From Antarcticimicrobium luteum (GTDB lineage Bacteria > Pseudomonadota > Alphaproteobacteria > Rhodobacterales > Rhodobacteraceae), in the NCBI RefSeq assembly GCF_004358185.1, contig NZ_SMUV01000063.1:80612-144611 (forward strand): a stretch of 64,000 nucleotides of DNA, given 5' to 3'. Numbering within the stretch: the stretch's first letter is position 1; every line of letters begins with the position of its first letter. Positions 53,778-62,231 of this stretch are shown in pieces. A program made the position numbers and the translations under genes. Below the pieces are notes generated by a model, which saw nothing but the letters and a program-made list of their open reading frames with translations, did no database searches and had not been told where the DNA came from.

Positions 53778-54023
53778 TCAGCCGCCCTTCAACCGCATCA
53801 TCAGCACCACTTCGCTGTCCGGGCTGACCGGCTCGGTCAGGCTGGAAGCTATGACGCGGCCGTCCACCACCACCGAGACGCCGGCATCCAGCGTCGGGCC
53901 CAGCGCCGGGTAGTCCCGGCGCAGGGCGTTGAGGATCTCACCGACGGTGCGACCCTCTACCTCGACACTGTCCCGGCCCTCGACCAGCGGGCGCAGGCCG
54001 GACCAGAGCGCGACATCAACCAT
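53778..54023 (-). CDS. MoaD/ThiS-like small protein
   Basis: An 81-aa ubiquitin-fold protein that ends in the Gly-Gly tail typical of sulfur carriers (VVLMMRLKGG). The strands are VDVALWSGLRPLVEG, TVGEILNALRRDYPALGPTLDAG and VVVDGRVI. It overlaps the molybdenum-subunit gene by 8 bp and is the fourth gene of that operon. Most likely it supplies sulfur for molybdopterin or for the hydroxylase cofactor. The main MoaD gene would normally lie with moaE elsewhere, so this copy may serve this enzyme only. Confidence 0.82.
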   Translation of the reverse strand: MVDVALWSGLRPLVEGRDSVEVEGRTVGEILNALRRDYPALGPTLDAGVSVVVDGRVIASSLTEPVSPDSEVVLMMRLKGG

Positions 54024-56265
54024 CCACCGCGCTCTCCAGCGCCTCGAGGATGCGCGAAGGGCGCATCGGCAGTTGCCGCATCCGTACCCCGGCAGCGGCC
54101 GAGACGGCGTTGGCGATGGCCGCCAGCGGCGGGCAGATCGAGGTTTCGCCGACCCCGCGCACACCGAAGGGGTGGCCGGGGTTCGGCACCTCGACGATCA
54201 CCGTGTCGATCATCGGCAGGTCGGAGGCCACAGGAATGCGATAGTCGAGGAAGCCTGCGTTCTGCAGCCGCCCGTCCTCGCCATAGATGTATTCCTCGTT
54301 CAGCGCCCAGCCGATGCCCTGCGCGGCGCCGCCCTGGAACTGCCCCTCGACATAGGTCGGATGCACCGCCTTGCCGGCGTCCTGCACCACGGTATAGCGC
54401 ACGACCGAGGTCTTGCCGGTCTCCGGGTCCACTTCGGCATCGACGATATGGGTGGCGAAACTGACGCCCGCGCCCTCGGGCGTGGCCTCGAAATGACCGC
54501 AGATCGGCCCGCCGGTGGCGCCCATGGTGGCGGTGATGTCGCCGATATGCAGCGGTTCGAACTCGCCGGCATTTGGGCCCGACGGCTTGGCATAGCCGTC
54601 CTCCCAATAGACCGCATCCTCGGGGATGCCCCATTTCGCCGCCGCCCGGGCGCAGAGCTTTTGCACCGCATCCTCGGCCGCCTTGATGGTGGCCAGGCCA
54701 GAGGCATAGGTCACCCGGCTGCCATGGCTGATCTCGTTATAGCCCAGCGTGGCGGTGTCGGCGATGGTCACCCGGATATCCTCGTAAGGGATGCCCAGCA
54801 CCTCGGCCGCCATCAGCGCCATCGAGGCGCGCGATCCGCCGATGTCCGGTGTGCCGACCGCGACCTGCGCGCTGCCATCCTCGGAAAGGGCAAGCGAAAC
54901 AGCGGTTTCGCCGCCATGGTTGAACCAGAACCCGCAGGAAATGCCGCGGCCCTGACCCGGCTTCAGGGGCGCCGAATAATGCGGATGCGCCTTGGCGGCC
55001 TCCAGTGTCTCCACCAGCCCGATGCGCGGCCATTTCGGCCCGAAGCTGGCGCGGGTTCCCTCGCGTGAGGCGTTCTTCAGGCGGGTGTCGATCGGGTCGA
55101 GCCCCAGCTTGTTGCAAAGCTCGTCGATCACCGATTCCACCGCAAAGGCCGCCATTGGCGAACCCGGTGCGCGATAGGCCGCCTGTTTCGGGCGGTTGGT
55201 CATCACGTCATAGCCCACCTGATGCACATGCTTCAGGTCATAGGGCGCAAAGGCGCACATCGCCGTCATCTCGCAGGGCGCACCGGGGAAGGCGCCGCCC
55301 TGCAGCCGGAAGGTGCCCTGCGCGGCGGTGATGGTGCCGTCCTTCTTCATCCCGATCCTGACGTCCATCGAGGTGGACGAGGTCGGGCCGGAGGCCTTGA
55401 ACACCTCTGCCCGGGTCATCACCAGCTTGACCGGGCGGTTGGCCTTGCGCGACAGCGCCAGCGCGACGGGTTCGATGAAGACGGTGGTCTTGCCGCCGAA
55501 ACCGCCGCCGATTTCCGAGGCGGTGACGCGCAACTGGCTGGTCTCGACATCCAGCAGCGCGGCGCAAACCTTTTGCACGTACCAATGGCCCTGGGTGCAG
55601 CACCAAAGCTCGCCCTTGCCGTCGGTGCCCAGCGTGCCGAGGCAGGCATGCGGTTCGATATAGCCCTGATGGGTCGCCTCGGTCAGGAAATGATCCTCGA
55701 TCACCAGATCGGCTTCGGCGAAACCGGCCTCCACATCGCCGTGGCCGCTTTCGTAGTAGCGCACAATGTTGGGGTGCAGCCCCTCGGGCACGGAGGAATC
55801 GGCGGCGCCCTCGCGGATCACCGGCGCGCCCGCCTGCATGGCGGCATCCACATCGGTCACATGCGGCAGGATCTCATACTCGACCTCGATCGCCTTGACC
55901 GCGTCGCGCGCGATCAGCGCCGAGGTGGCGGCGACGGCGGCAACGGCATGGCCGTCATAGAGCGCCTTTTCCCCCGCCATGACGTTTTCGAGGATGTTGC
56001 CGAACTCGCCCTCGATGCCGGTGGCGAAATCGGCGCGGGTGACCACGGCCTTGACCCCCTCCATCGCCTCGGCTTTGGAGGTGTCGATCTTCACGATCCG
56101 CGCATGCGCATGCGGGCTGCGCTTGATCGCGGCATGCAGCATGCCCGGCGCATAGGCGTCGGCGCCGAACTTGGCGCGCCCCGTCACCTTGTCCAGCCCG
56201 TCGGGGCGGTCGGGGCGGGTGCCGACGTATTTGAAACCGGTTGTTTTCGAGCTGTCCAGCGCCAT
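54016..56265 (-). CDS. Molybdenum hydroxylase large (Mo-binding) subunit
   Basis: A 749-aa protein of the xanthine dehydrogenase/CO dehydrogenase large-subunit family. It has the ald_xan_dh domains: DKVTGRAKFGADAYAPGMLHA, ASEIGGGFGGKTTVFIEPVALAL, GQGRGISCGFWFNHGG and the glutamate in FGVRGVGETSICPP. The loop that in form I CO dehydrogenase reads AYXCSFR reads AYRAPGSP here, so it is not CoxL form I. The substrate may be a purine, an aldehyde, a heterocycle or an aromatic. The ATG at 56265 overlaps the FeS-subunit stop; a GTG one codon earlier is less likely. Confidence 0.93.
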   Translation of the reverse strand: MALDSSKTTGFKYVGTRPDRPDGLDKVTGRAKFGADAYAPGMLHAAIKRSPHAHARIVKIDTSKAEAMEGVKAVVTRADFATGIEGEFGNILENVMAGEKALYDGHAVAAVAATSALIARDAVKAIEVEYEILPHVTDVDAAMQAGAPVIREGAADSSVPEGLHPNIVRYYESGHGDVEAGFAEADLVIEDHFLTEATHQGYIEPHACLGTLGTDGKGELWCCTQGHWYVQKVCAALLDVETSQLRVTASEIGGGFGGKTTVFIEPVALALSRKANRPVKLVMTRAEVFKASGPTSSTSMDVRIGMKKDGTITAAQGTFRLQGGAFPGAPCEMTAMCAFAPYDLKHVHQVGYDVMTNRPKQAAYRAPGSPMAAFAVESVIDELCNKLGLDPIDTRLKNASREGTRASFGPKWPRIGLVETLEAAKAHPHYSAPLKPGQGRGISCGFWFNHGGETAVSLALSEDGSAQVAVGTPDIGGSRASMALMAAEVLGIPYEDIRVTIADTATLGYNEISHGSRVTYASGLATIKAAEDAVQKLCARAAAKWGIPEDAVYWEDGYAKPSGPNAGEFEPLHIGDITATMGATGGPICGHFEATPEGAGVSFATHIVDAEVDPETGKTSVVRYTVVQDAGKAVHPTYVEGQFQGGAAQGIGWALNEEYIYGEDGRLQNAGFLDYRIPVASDLPMIDTVIVEVPNPGHPFGVRGVGETSICPPLAAIANAVSAAAGVRMRQLPMRPSRILEALESAVDG

Positions 56266-56744
56266 CACGAGGCCTCCCGCATTTCGGCGGCCGTGTCCAT
56301 CACGGCGCGAATGATCTTGTCATACCCGGTGCAGCGGCAGAGGTTTCCCGCCAGCCAGTAGCGCACCTGCTCTTCGGTCGGGTCCGGGGTCCTTTCCAGC
56401 AGCGCCTTGGTGGCGACCAGAATGCCCGGGGTGCAGATGCCGCATTGCAGGGCGGCATATTCGATGAATTTCCTTTGCAGCGGATGCAGCTCCTCGCCCG
56501 TTGCGATGCCCTCGACGGTGCCGATCTCCTTGCCCTCGGCCTCGACCCCCAGCATCAGGCAGGAACAGACCAGCCTTCCGTCGACGGTGACCGAACAGGC
56601 GCCGCAATCGCCGGTGCCGCAGCCTTCCTTGGCGCCGGTCAGGTTCAGCCGGTCGCGCAACACGTCCAGCAGCGTTTCGCGCGGATCGCAGAGAAACTCG
56701 ACCTCGTCGCCGTTCACTTTGGTGGTGACATGCGTCTTGCTCAT
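56265..56744 (-). CDS. Molybdenum hydroxylase small [2Fe-2S] subunit
   Basis: A 159-aa iron-sulfur subunit with two [2Fe-2S] clusters. The first has the cysteines in GCGTGDCGACSVTVDGRLVCSC, the second in CGICTPG and LCRCTGY. The order FAD subunit, FeS subunit, Mo subunit matches coxMSL-type operons. It overlaps mid-gene neighbours at both ends. It relays electrons from the Mo cofactor to FAD. Confidence 0.95.
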   Translation of the reverse strand: MSKTHVTTKVNGDEVEFLCDPRETLLDVLRDRLNLTGAKEGCGTGDCGACSVTVDGRLVCSCLMLGVEAEGKEIGTVEGIATGEELHPLQRKFIEYAALQCGICTPGILVATKALLERTPDPTEEQVRYWLAGNLCRCTGYDKIIRAVMDTAAEMREAS

Positions 56745-57607
56745 GCCTGGTCTCCTTTCGCGCGGGTATAGGCGATCTGGGCGGCGCGCCGTGCCAGTAC
56801 GCCGGCGGTATGGGTGCGGAACTTGATCGTGCCGCGCTTGTCGTCGATCGGGTTGCAGCTGGCCTCGGCCAGATCGGCGAGGGCCTGGAGCGCATCGTCG
56901 TCCAGCGTCCGGCCCACCAGCGCGTCGGCTGCGGCATGGACCACAACGGCGGTGGGGGCGACGGCGCCGAGGACCATGTGCGCCTCGGTGATCACATCGC
57001 CCTTCACCCGCAGGTTCACGCCGCAGCCGACCACGGCGATGTCCATCTCGGTCCGCGGGATGAAGCGCAGATAGGCGTCGCCGCCGTTTTCCCCGCGCGG
57101 CGGCAGCGTCAGCGCGGTGATCATCTCGCCCTTTGCCAGGCTGGTCTTGCCGGGGGACACGGGGATCTCTTCCACCGCGACCTCGCGGCTGCCGTCGGGG
57201 CCGGTCACCGTCGCCACCGCGCCGGCGGCGATCATCGCGGGCACTGAATCGGCGGCCGGCGAGGCGTTGCAGAGGTTGCCGACGGGCGTTGCGCGCCCCT
57301 GCACCTGGGTCGAGCCGATCAGGTCCATCGCCTCGACCACGCCGGGCCAGTCGCGGACCAGCTCGGCATGTTCGCTCATCTCGGCGCCGGTGACCGCCAC
57401 GCCCAGGCGCCAGCCGCCGGCCCCGGTGCGGGTGATGTCATGGGTGCCGGGGATCGCCTTGATGTCGATCAGCGTGTCTGGCGTGACGATGTCGGACCGC
57501 AGCTGGACCAGAACATCGGTGCCGCCGGCAAGGATGCGTGTGACCCCATCGGCCCCGGCGGCGAGTGCCACGGCCTCCTCGAATGTGGCGGGTTTGTAGT
57601 ACTTCAT
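56741..57607 (-). CDS. Molybdenum hydroxylase medium (FAD) subunit
   Basis: A 288-aa FAD-binding subunit of the xanthine dehydrogenase family. FAD-contact regions are RILAGGTDVLVQLRSDI and GRATPVGNLCNASPAADSVPAM, and the C-terminal CO_deh_flav_C domain runs from about 180. The ATG at 57607 (MKYYKPATFEEAVAL) gives the usual start; the frame is open to 57640. It heads the operon and overlaps the FeS subunit gene by 4 bp. Confidence 0.94.
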   Translation of the reverse strand: MKYYKPATFEEAVALAAGADGVTRILAGGTDVLVQLRSDIVTPDTLIDIKAIPGTHDITRTGAGGWRLGVAVTGAEMSEHAELVRDWPGVVEAMDLIGSTQVQGRATPVGNLCNASPAADSVPAMIAAGAVATVTGPDGSREVAVEEIPVSPGKTSLAKGEMITALTLPPRGENGGDAYLRFIPRTEMDIAVVGCGVNLRVKGDVITEAHMVLGAVAPTAVVVHAAADALVGRTLDDDALQALADLAEASCNPIDDKRGTIKFRTHTAGVLARRAAQIAYTRAKGDQA

Positions 57608-57718
57608 TGGCAGTCCTCGCGATTGGCTGGGGCCGGTCATGGCATGGCTGGATCGGTGCCCGACCGCGCTGAGTCATGGGGGCACCGATCAAGGCTCTTC
57701 GATGTGGGACTTTATCGC

Positions 57719-58867
57719 TTATGAGATCCGACGCAACCAGTGCGTTGCACGCCGCGGCGCGGGGCGCAGAGCCAGAATGGCGATCCCGATGCTGAGCAGC
57801 GCCTGTACGGCGACAAGCAGGGGGGAATGCGCAAATCCGACGGCCGCCAGCGCCGACCAGAGCGCGACGCCGAGGTTCAAGGCGCTGGACCCCAGCGCCA
57901 TCAGCGTGCCGCGGCGGTGGTCGGACAGCCCGGCCAGATAGGTTTGCAGCGCAGGCGCGCCGATCCCGCCGACCAGCGCCCAGGCGGCCATGAAAAAACA
58001 GGCCGCCGGCAGCCCCAGCGGCAACGCGAAGAGCGCGACGATCGCCGCGAGGACGCCGCAGAGGCAAAGCCGCATCAGCTGCCGCCCGTCGCGCGCCAGC
58101 CCGATCACGCGGGGCATCAGAAGGTTGCCCAGCAGCGTGAGGGCGCCGAACCCGGCGTAGACCAGGCCGACAGTTTCGGTCTCCAGCCCTGCGAGGCCGC
58201 GCAGACGTTCGCCTGCCAGCGCATAGATCCCGACCGCGCCGCCGAGCCCGAGTCCCATCGCCAGAATCGCCCCCAAGGCGCCGGGGATGAAGACGGGACC
58301 GGTGGATGCCGCATCCGGGGTCCGCGACCCGCCGTCGCGAAGCAAGGTCAGGCCGGGCAGGGACAGCGCGGCGGCGAGGGCGAGGCCGGCAAAGGCAATC
58401 TGCCAGCCGAACAGCCCTGTGACCCAGGCGCCGTACGCGGGCGCCAGGATGATGCCGCCGGTCAGCCCGGCCTGCACGGCGGCGATCTGGGCGGGCGCGC
58501 GGTCCGGCCCGCTATCGGCGGCGCAGGCAAAGGCCACCGGCAGTATTCCGGCGGCGCCGATCCCGGTCACGACCCGGGTGGAGAGGGCGAGCGCGTAGCC
58601 CGGCGCCAGCGCGGTCCCCAGCGAGCCGAGGCAGAACAGCGCGGTCGCCGGCAGAAGAACCGCGCGCCGCCCGTGCCGGTCCGACAGTGCTCCGAAGACG
58701 GGGGCCAGCAGCGCCAGCGGCAAAGCATAGGCGCCAATGAACAGCGTGACGCGCTCGGGCGCGACGCCCAGATCGGCACCGATGGGCGTCAGGAGCGGGC
58801 CAAGCAGGAATTCATCGCTGCCGACGAGGAACGCGATCAGGAACAGCAATACGGGGGTCGGGGTCAT
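57719..58867 (-). CDS. MFS transporter
   Basis: A 382-aa, 12-helix MFS protein of the drug:H+ antiporter-1 type. It has PVFGALSDRHGRRAVLLPATALF in loop 2-3 and RVVTGIGAAGILPVAFA in helix 4-5 as landmarks. It probably exports a small compound that the adjacent MerR protein senses. The start is the ATG at 58867 with AAGGAAAG about 9 bp upstream; the frame also opens at 58897. It overlaps the end of the MerR gene by about 56 bp. Confidence 0.87.
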   Translation of the reverse strand: MTPTPVLLFLIAFLVGSDEFLLGPLLTPIGADLGVAPERVTLFIGAYALPLALLAPVFGALSDRHGRRAVLLPATALFCLGSLGTALAPGYALALSTRVVTGIGAAGILPVAFACAADSGPDRAPAQIAAVQAGLTGGIILAPAYGAWVTGLFGWQIAFAGLALAAALSLPGLTLLRDGGSRTPDAASTGPVFIPGALGAILAMGLGLGGAVGIYALAGERLRGLAGLETETVGLVYAGFGALTLLGNLLMPRVIGLARDGRQLMRLCLCGVLAAIVALFALPLGLPAACFFMAAWALVGGIGAPALQTYLAGLSDHRRGTLMALGSSALNLGVALWSALAAVGFAHSPLLVAVQALLSIGIAILALRPAPRRATHWLRRIS

Positions 58868-59249
58868 GTCCGGGGTCTTTCCTTTCGTTGTTGGCATTCG
58901 AAAGGGTCCCGCGGAATTGCGCGATCCGCTCCAGCGTGGTCCGCCGGCGGGCCTGCAGATCGGTGATCAGCCGGTCGATCTGCGACAGCTTGTGCTCCAG
59001 ATCGGCCAGCCCCGCCTCGCAGGCGCCGGCGCCGTCGTCGCTCAGGCAGGGGGCCATCGCCAGCACCTCGCGCGTGGAAAAGCCGGTGGCGATCATGTCG
59101 CGGATGCGGCCGGCCCGGCGCAGGTCGGCCGGGCCGTAATGGCGGTATCCGTTGGCGTCCCGCGTGGGCGTGAGCAGGCCGGCCTGTTCGTAGTGGCGCA
59201 GGCTGCGGGGGCTGACGCCCAGATGCGCGGCGGCTTCCTTGATCTGCAT
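58812..59249 (-). CDS. MerR-family regulator
   Basis: A 145-aa protein: a MerR HTH (MQIKEAAAHLGVSPRSLRHYEQAGLLTPTRDANGYRHYG) and a coiled coil (about 75-115) with CLSDDGAGACEAG between them. The two cysteines could be a metal or redox sensor. The last 20 or so codons overlap the start of the MFS gene in another frame. A typical MerR operator lies upstream (59282-59305). The pair looks like a ligand-inducible export system. Effector unknown. Confidence 0.87.
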   Translation of the reverse strand: MQIKEAAAHLGVSPRSLRHYEQAGLLTPTRDANGYRHYGPADLRRAGRIRDMIATGFSTREVLAMAPCLSDDGAGACEAGLADLEHKLSQIDRLITDLQARRRTTLERIAQFRGTLSNANNERKDPGHDPDPRIAVPDRVPRRQR

Positions 59250-59281
59250 GGTCGGTTCCCTTTCCCGGAAGGCACTACCCC

Positions 59282-59305
59282 CTTGACATTAGTGTCAGGG
59301 TCAAG
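59282..59305 (-). promoter_or_regulatory. MerR-type operator/promoter
   Basis: A dyad of CTTGAC (59282-59287) and GTCAAG (59300-59305), enclosing TGACA/TGTCA as a second inverted pair. This is the layout of MerR/SoxR-type operators, where the regulator straddles an over-long -35 to -10 spacer. It lies 33 bp ahead of the MerR start codon and likely drives merR-MFS. Confidence 0.75.
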
Positions 59306-59370
59306 CGGTTTCATCGGGAAAACGCGAAAATTCTGCCGCCGATCCAGGGCCGCAGCGCCGCTGCCCGGGA

Positions 59371-59934
59371 TCAGTTGGACGCGGTCGCCGTCGCCGGGCG
59401 CATCACCGCAAAGAGTTCGGCCACCTTGATACCGAACTTGCGCATCTCCGAGCGGTTGAGGATGGTCCCGTTCTCACCCAGATAGAGCCAGTCCGTCACC
59501 GAGAGCACATGGCCGCCCGCGTCGGCGGGGAGCCGCAGCCGGTAGGTCATGCGGATGGCGGCGCCCGATACCTCGCCCCGCGCCACGCCGATCACGTCGG
59601 CGGCAGTGGCGGAAAAGCGCCCGTCCTCGCCCAGCCGCAGATCCCAGGCCCGGTCCTGCCGGGCGCCGGTGGAGTAGAGAAAGGATTCGCTCAGCCGTCC
59701 GCTGGCGCCGTCCCAGGCACCGTGCATCCGCGCGGTAAAGCGCGAGGTGACCCGCCCGGCTGGGCCAAAGATCACCCCCTCGCAGGTGAGCGGGCCGTTC
59801 AGGCTGCGGCGCAGGTCGATCGCCGGCCCGGTGCCGCGATAATCGCGTGGCCGCTGCGCCCCGAAGGACAGCGCCCGGCGCGCGATCATCGCCAGCAGGA
59901 TCAGCGCCAGCAGGATCAGGGGGGCATGGGTCAT
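59371..59934 (-). CDS. DUF3833 family lipid-associated protein
   Basis: A 187-aa protein of the DUF3833 family: one N-terminal hydrophobic segment (LILLALILLAMIARRAL), then a beta-rich domain with GPLTCEGVIFGPAGRVTSRF, DRAWDLRLGEDGRFSATAADV and the C-terminal MRKFGIKVAELFAVM. It probably sits at the inner membrane or periplasm. It is the third gene of the amine-oxidase-DUF1365-DUF3833 operon, 24 bp after DUF1365. In Rhodobacter the same neighbours belong to the RpoE regulon. Confidence 0.85.
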   Translation of the reverse strand: MTHAPLILLALILLAMIARRALSFGAQRPRDYRGTGPAIDLRRSLNGPLTCEGVIFGPAGRVTSRFTARMHGAWDGASGRLSESFLYSTGARQDRAWDLRLGEDGRFSATAADVIGVARGEVSGAAIRMTYRLRLPADAGGHVLSVTDWLYLGENGTILNRSEMRKFGIKVAELFAVMRPATATASN

Positions 59935-59958
59935 CGGTGTTCCTCCGGTCGGGCCGGC

Positions 59959-60708
59959 TCAGCCGGTCAGATCCCCCGGCGCGGGGGCGGGGCGGCGGCG
60001 ATAGCGGGCGCCCTTGAGCTTCAGTTTCAGCGCCTGCCAGTGGATCAGGGCGATGGTGCGCAGCGCCCCGAGGGGCCGGCGCAGGAAGGCCCGGATCAGG
60101 CCCGGGCTGGTGGCGGGTCGACGCGGGCCGGAGAGGGTGGCGATCACCCCCTGGTCGCCGTTCACATGGCTGATCCGGATGGCGATCCGGTCGGGCCGGA
60201 TGTCGAAGCGGAAGCGATAATCGCCCGCCACGTCCTGAAACGGCGAGACATGCAGGCGCTTGGGCCGGTCCATCCGCGTCTCGGCGGTGATCGGGGCAAA
60301 GCCGGGCCGGTGGCACAGATAGCTGTGGCGGTCGCCGAACGGCGTGCTCACCTCGCAGATCACCGCGGCCAGAGCCCCGCCGCGCCAGGCCAGCCAGAAG
60401 CTGACCGGGTTGAACCCGTAGCCGAGAAATCGCGGCTGTGTCAGGAGTTCGAGACGCGCATCCGCCAGACCGCGTTCGGCCAGAATATCGCGCGCCCAGC
60501 CGGCGCCGCGCCCGGATCCGATCGGCCCGCCGTGGTCGCGGTCATGCACCGCCGCCAGGTTGAGCCGGTTGCGCGAGAACAGCCAGGGGCCGCGCTGCGC
60601 CGCGGGGTCGATCAGCAGGTAATCGACGCCGTAGCGAAAGGCGTTGGCGATCCCGCCCCGCCGCGCATGGGTGGTGGTCCCGGCGATATGGTCCGGCCAG
60701 CGGGTCAT
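59959..60708 (-). CDS. DUF1365 family protein
   Basis: A 249-aa protein of the DUF1365 family: RRGGIANAFRYGVDYLLIDPA, LTQPRFLGYGFNPVSFWLAWRGGALAAVICEVSTPFGDRHSYL, HVSPFQDVAGDYRF. The last gives a possible catalytic His/Asp pair. Members occur next to flavin amine oxidases and cyclopropane-fatty-acid synthase-like genes and are tied to lipid modification. It overlaps the amine oxidase by 4 bp. Confidence 0.88.
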   Translation of the reverse strand: MTRWPDHIAGTTTHARRGGIANAFRYGVDYLLIDPAAQRGPWLFSRNRLNLAAVHDRDHGGPIGSGRGAGWARDILAERGLADARLELLTQPRFLGYGFNPVSFWLAWRGGALAAVICEVSTPFGDRHSYLCHRPGFAPITAETRMDRPKRLHVSPFQDVAGDYRFRFDIRPDRIAIRISHVNGDQGVIATLSGPRRPATSPGLIRAFLRRPLGALRTIALIHWQALKLKLKGARYRRRPAPAPGDLTG

Positions 60709-62009
60709 GCCGCCTGCGGCGCCTTGCGGCCCTCGGGCGTTCCCTCCAGCGCCCGGGCGATCCTGACCGCGCTCAGAACCCCGTCCTCGTGAAAACCGTG
60801 GCGGGTATAGGCGCCGGCGAACCAGGTGTTGTTCTGGCCCTGCAGCCCCGCCAGCGCCTGCTGCGCGCGCAGTGCGGCATGGTCGAAGACCGGGTGACGA
60901 AAGGTGGTCTGGTCATAGATCAGCCGCTCGTCCACCGGCCGCGCCGGGTTCAGCGAGACGAAGAGCGGATCGCGCTCGGGAATGTTCTGCAACCGGTTCA
61001 TCCAGTAGGTGACGCCGATCCGGTCCTGTGACAGGCTGGCGTCGGACTGGTAGACCCAGCTTGACCACACCGACCGGCGCCGCGGCATCTGGCCGGTGTC
61101 GCGGTGCAGGATCATGTGATTGTCCTGATAGGTGAGGTTCGACAGCGCCCCGCGCTCGGCCGTCGTGGGCCGCGCCAGCAGACGCAGCGCATCGTCCGAG
61201 TGACAGGCGAAAATCACCTGATCGAACCGCGCCCCGCCTGCCTGCCCGGTGCGGATGGTGCTGGTCGTGCCGTCGCGGATCACCGCCTGCACCGGGGTGC
61301 CGGTGCGGATCGCAACGCCGCGGGCGCGCAGATGCGCCTCGAGCCGGCGGACATATTCGACCGACCCGCCGCTGACCGTCTTCCACTGGTGCTGGTTGCG
61401 TACCGAGAGCAGCGCGTGATTGCGAAAGAACTGCACCAGACTGCGGGCCGGAAAGGCCCGGATACGGTCGGTGGGGGTGGACCAGATCGCGCCGCAGAGC
61501 GGCGTCAGGTAGTAGTCCTGGAACCAGCGCCCCAGCTTCAGCTCGTCCATAAGCTCGCCCACCGTGGCGCTGTCGTCCTGCGCCATCGGTTCGGCCAGTG
61601 CGTTGAAGCGCAGGATGTCGCGCAGCATGCGGCCGAATCCGGGCCGCAGCAGGTTGCGGCGCTGGGCGAACAGCGCCGACAGCGTCTTGAGCCCGTATTC
61701 GATGCGGCCATTGTCGATGGTGGCGCCGAAACTCATGTCGCTGTTCACGGTGGGCACGTCCAGCGCATCGAACATCGCGGTCAGATGCGGGTAATTGGCC
61801 TCGTTGAACACGATGAACCCGGTATCGACCGGCTGATCGCCGTTCCGCCCGGCGGTGACGGTGCGCGCATGTCCGCCCAGCCGCTGCGCCGCCTCATACA
61901 GCGTCACCGAGTGATGCGGCGCCAGTTGATAGGCCGCCGCCATACCGGAAATGCCGCCGCCGATGATGGCCACTTTCTGCGCCTTGATCCGTTCGTCGTG
62001 AAAACTCAT
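60705..62009 (-). CDS. Flavin-containing amine oxidase family protein, UfaD-like
   Basis: A 434-aa FAD protein with VAIIGGGISGMAAAYQLAPHHSVTLYEA at 12-39, TGFIVFNEANYPHLTAMF, and a C-terminal FAD segment with NNTWFAGAYTRHGFHEDGVLSAVRIARAL. Homologues beside rpoE-chrR in Rhodobacter include UfaD, an enzyme of furan-fatty-acid synthesis that acts on a methylated unsaturated acyl chain. The order with DUF1365 fits that locus. The ATG at 62009 lies 29 bp from a TGATCC-N18-TA promoter. I regard UfaD as likely but not certain. Confidence 0.78.
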   Translation of the reverse strand: MSFHDERIKAQKVAIIGGGISGMAAAYQLAPHHSVTLYEAAQRLGGHARTVTAGRNGDQPVDTGFIVFNEANYPHLTAMFDALDVPTVNSDMSFGATIDNGRIEYGLKTLSALFAQRRNLLRPGFGRMLRDILRFNALAEPMAQDDSATVGELMDELKLGRWFQDYYLTPLCGAIWSTPTDRIRAFPARSLVQFFRNHALLSVRNQHQWKTVSGGSVEYVRRLEAHLRARGVAIRTGTPVQAVIRDGTTSTIRTGQAGGARFDQVIFACHSDDALRLLARPTTAERGALSNLTYQDNHMILHRDTGQMPRRRSVWSSWVYQSDASLSQDRIGVTYWMNRLQNIPERDPLFVSLNPARPVDERLIYDQTTFRHPVFDHAALRAQQALAGLQGQNNTWFAGAYTRHGFHEDGVLSAVRIARALEGTPEGRKAPQAA

Positions 62010-62037
62010 GCCGCCCCCTGATCCGCGTTACATGACC

Positions 62038-62067
62038 CGGTTACGCCGGCAGTGCCGGGGCGGATCA
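62038..62067 (-). promoter_or_regulatory. RpoE-type promoter of the UfaD-like operon
   Basis: On the minus strand TGATCC (complement of 62062-62067) is followed after 18 nt by TAACCG (62038-62043), the RpoE pattern TGATCC-N18-TA of Rhodobacter. The start of the flavin amine oxidase is 29 bp further. Another TGATCC copy lies at 62082-62087 in the same direction, without a matching -10. Confidence 0.72.
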
Positions 62068-62092
62068 TTTTTCCTGCCGGCGGATCATTTTT

Positions 62093-62122
62093 TGATCCGG
62101 TTGATTTCTGACCGCGTATTCG
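62093..62122 (+). promoter_or_regulatory. RpoE-type promoter of rpoE-chrR
   Basis: TGATCC at 62093-62098, then 18 nt, then TATTCG at 62117-62122: the pattern of RpoE-dependent promoters in Rhodobacter. It predicts a transcript start near 62128, about 100 bp ahead of the rpoE start codon chosen here, which rules out the in-frame ATG at 62127 as translation start in practice. The result would be autoregulated rpoE. Confidence 0.72.
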
Positions 62123-62231
62123 GGTTATGCTGATGGAAATCGACCCCCTTGTCAGGCCGTCTGCCCCGCGCACATCCCGTGCGTCCGGGCGCGCGGGGAA
62201 AGAACGCAACACGGTGCGAGCCGATCCAGAG

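Noticed and set aside
54016..57607. Carbon monoxide dehydrogenase (coxMSL)
   Set aside because: Gene order fits, but the catalytic loop lacks the AYXCSFR motif of form I CoxL and no cox accessory genes such as coxD to coxG are present.
62127..62231. Upstream start codon for rpoE at 62127
   Set aside because: The RpoE-type promoter ends at 62122, so transcription would begin at about this position, leaving no room for a leader; the ATG at 62232 matches the usual protein start.
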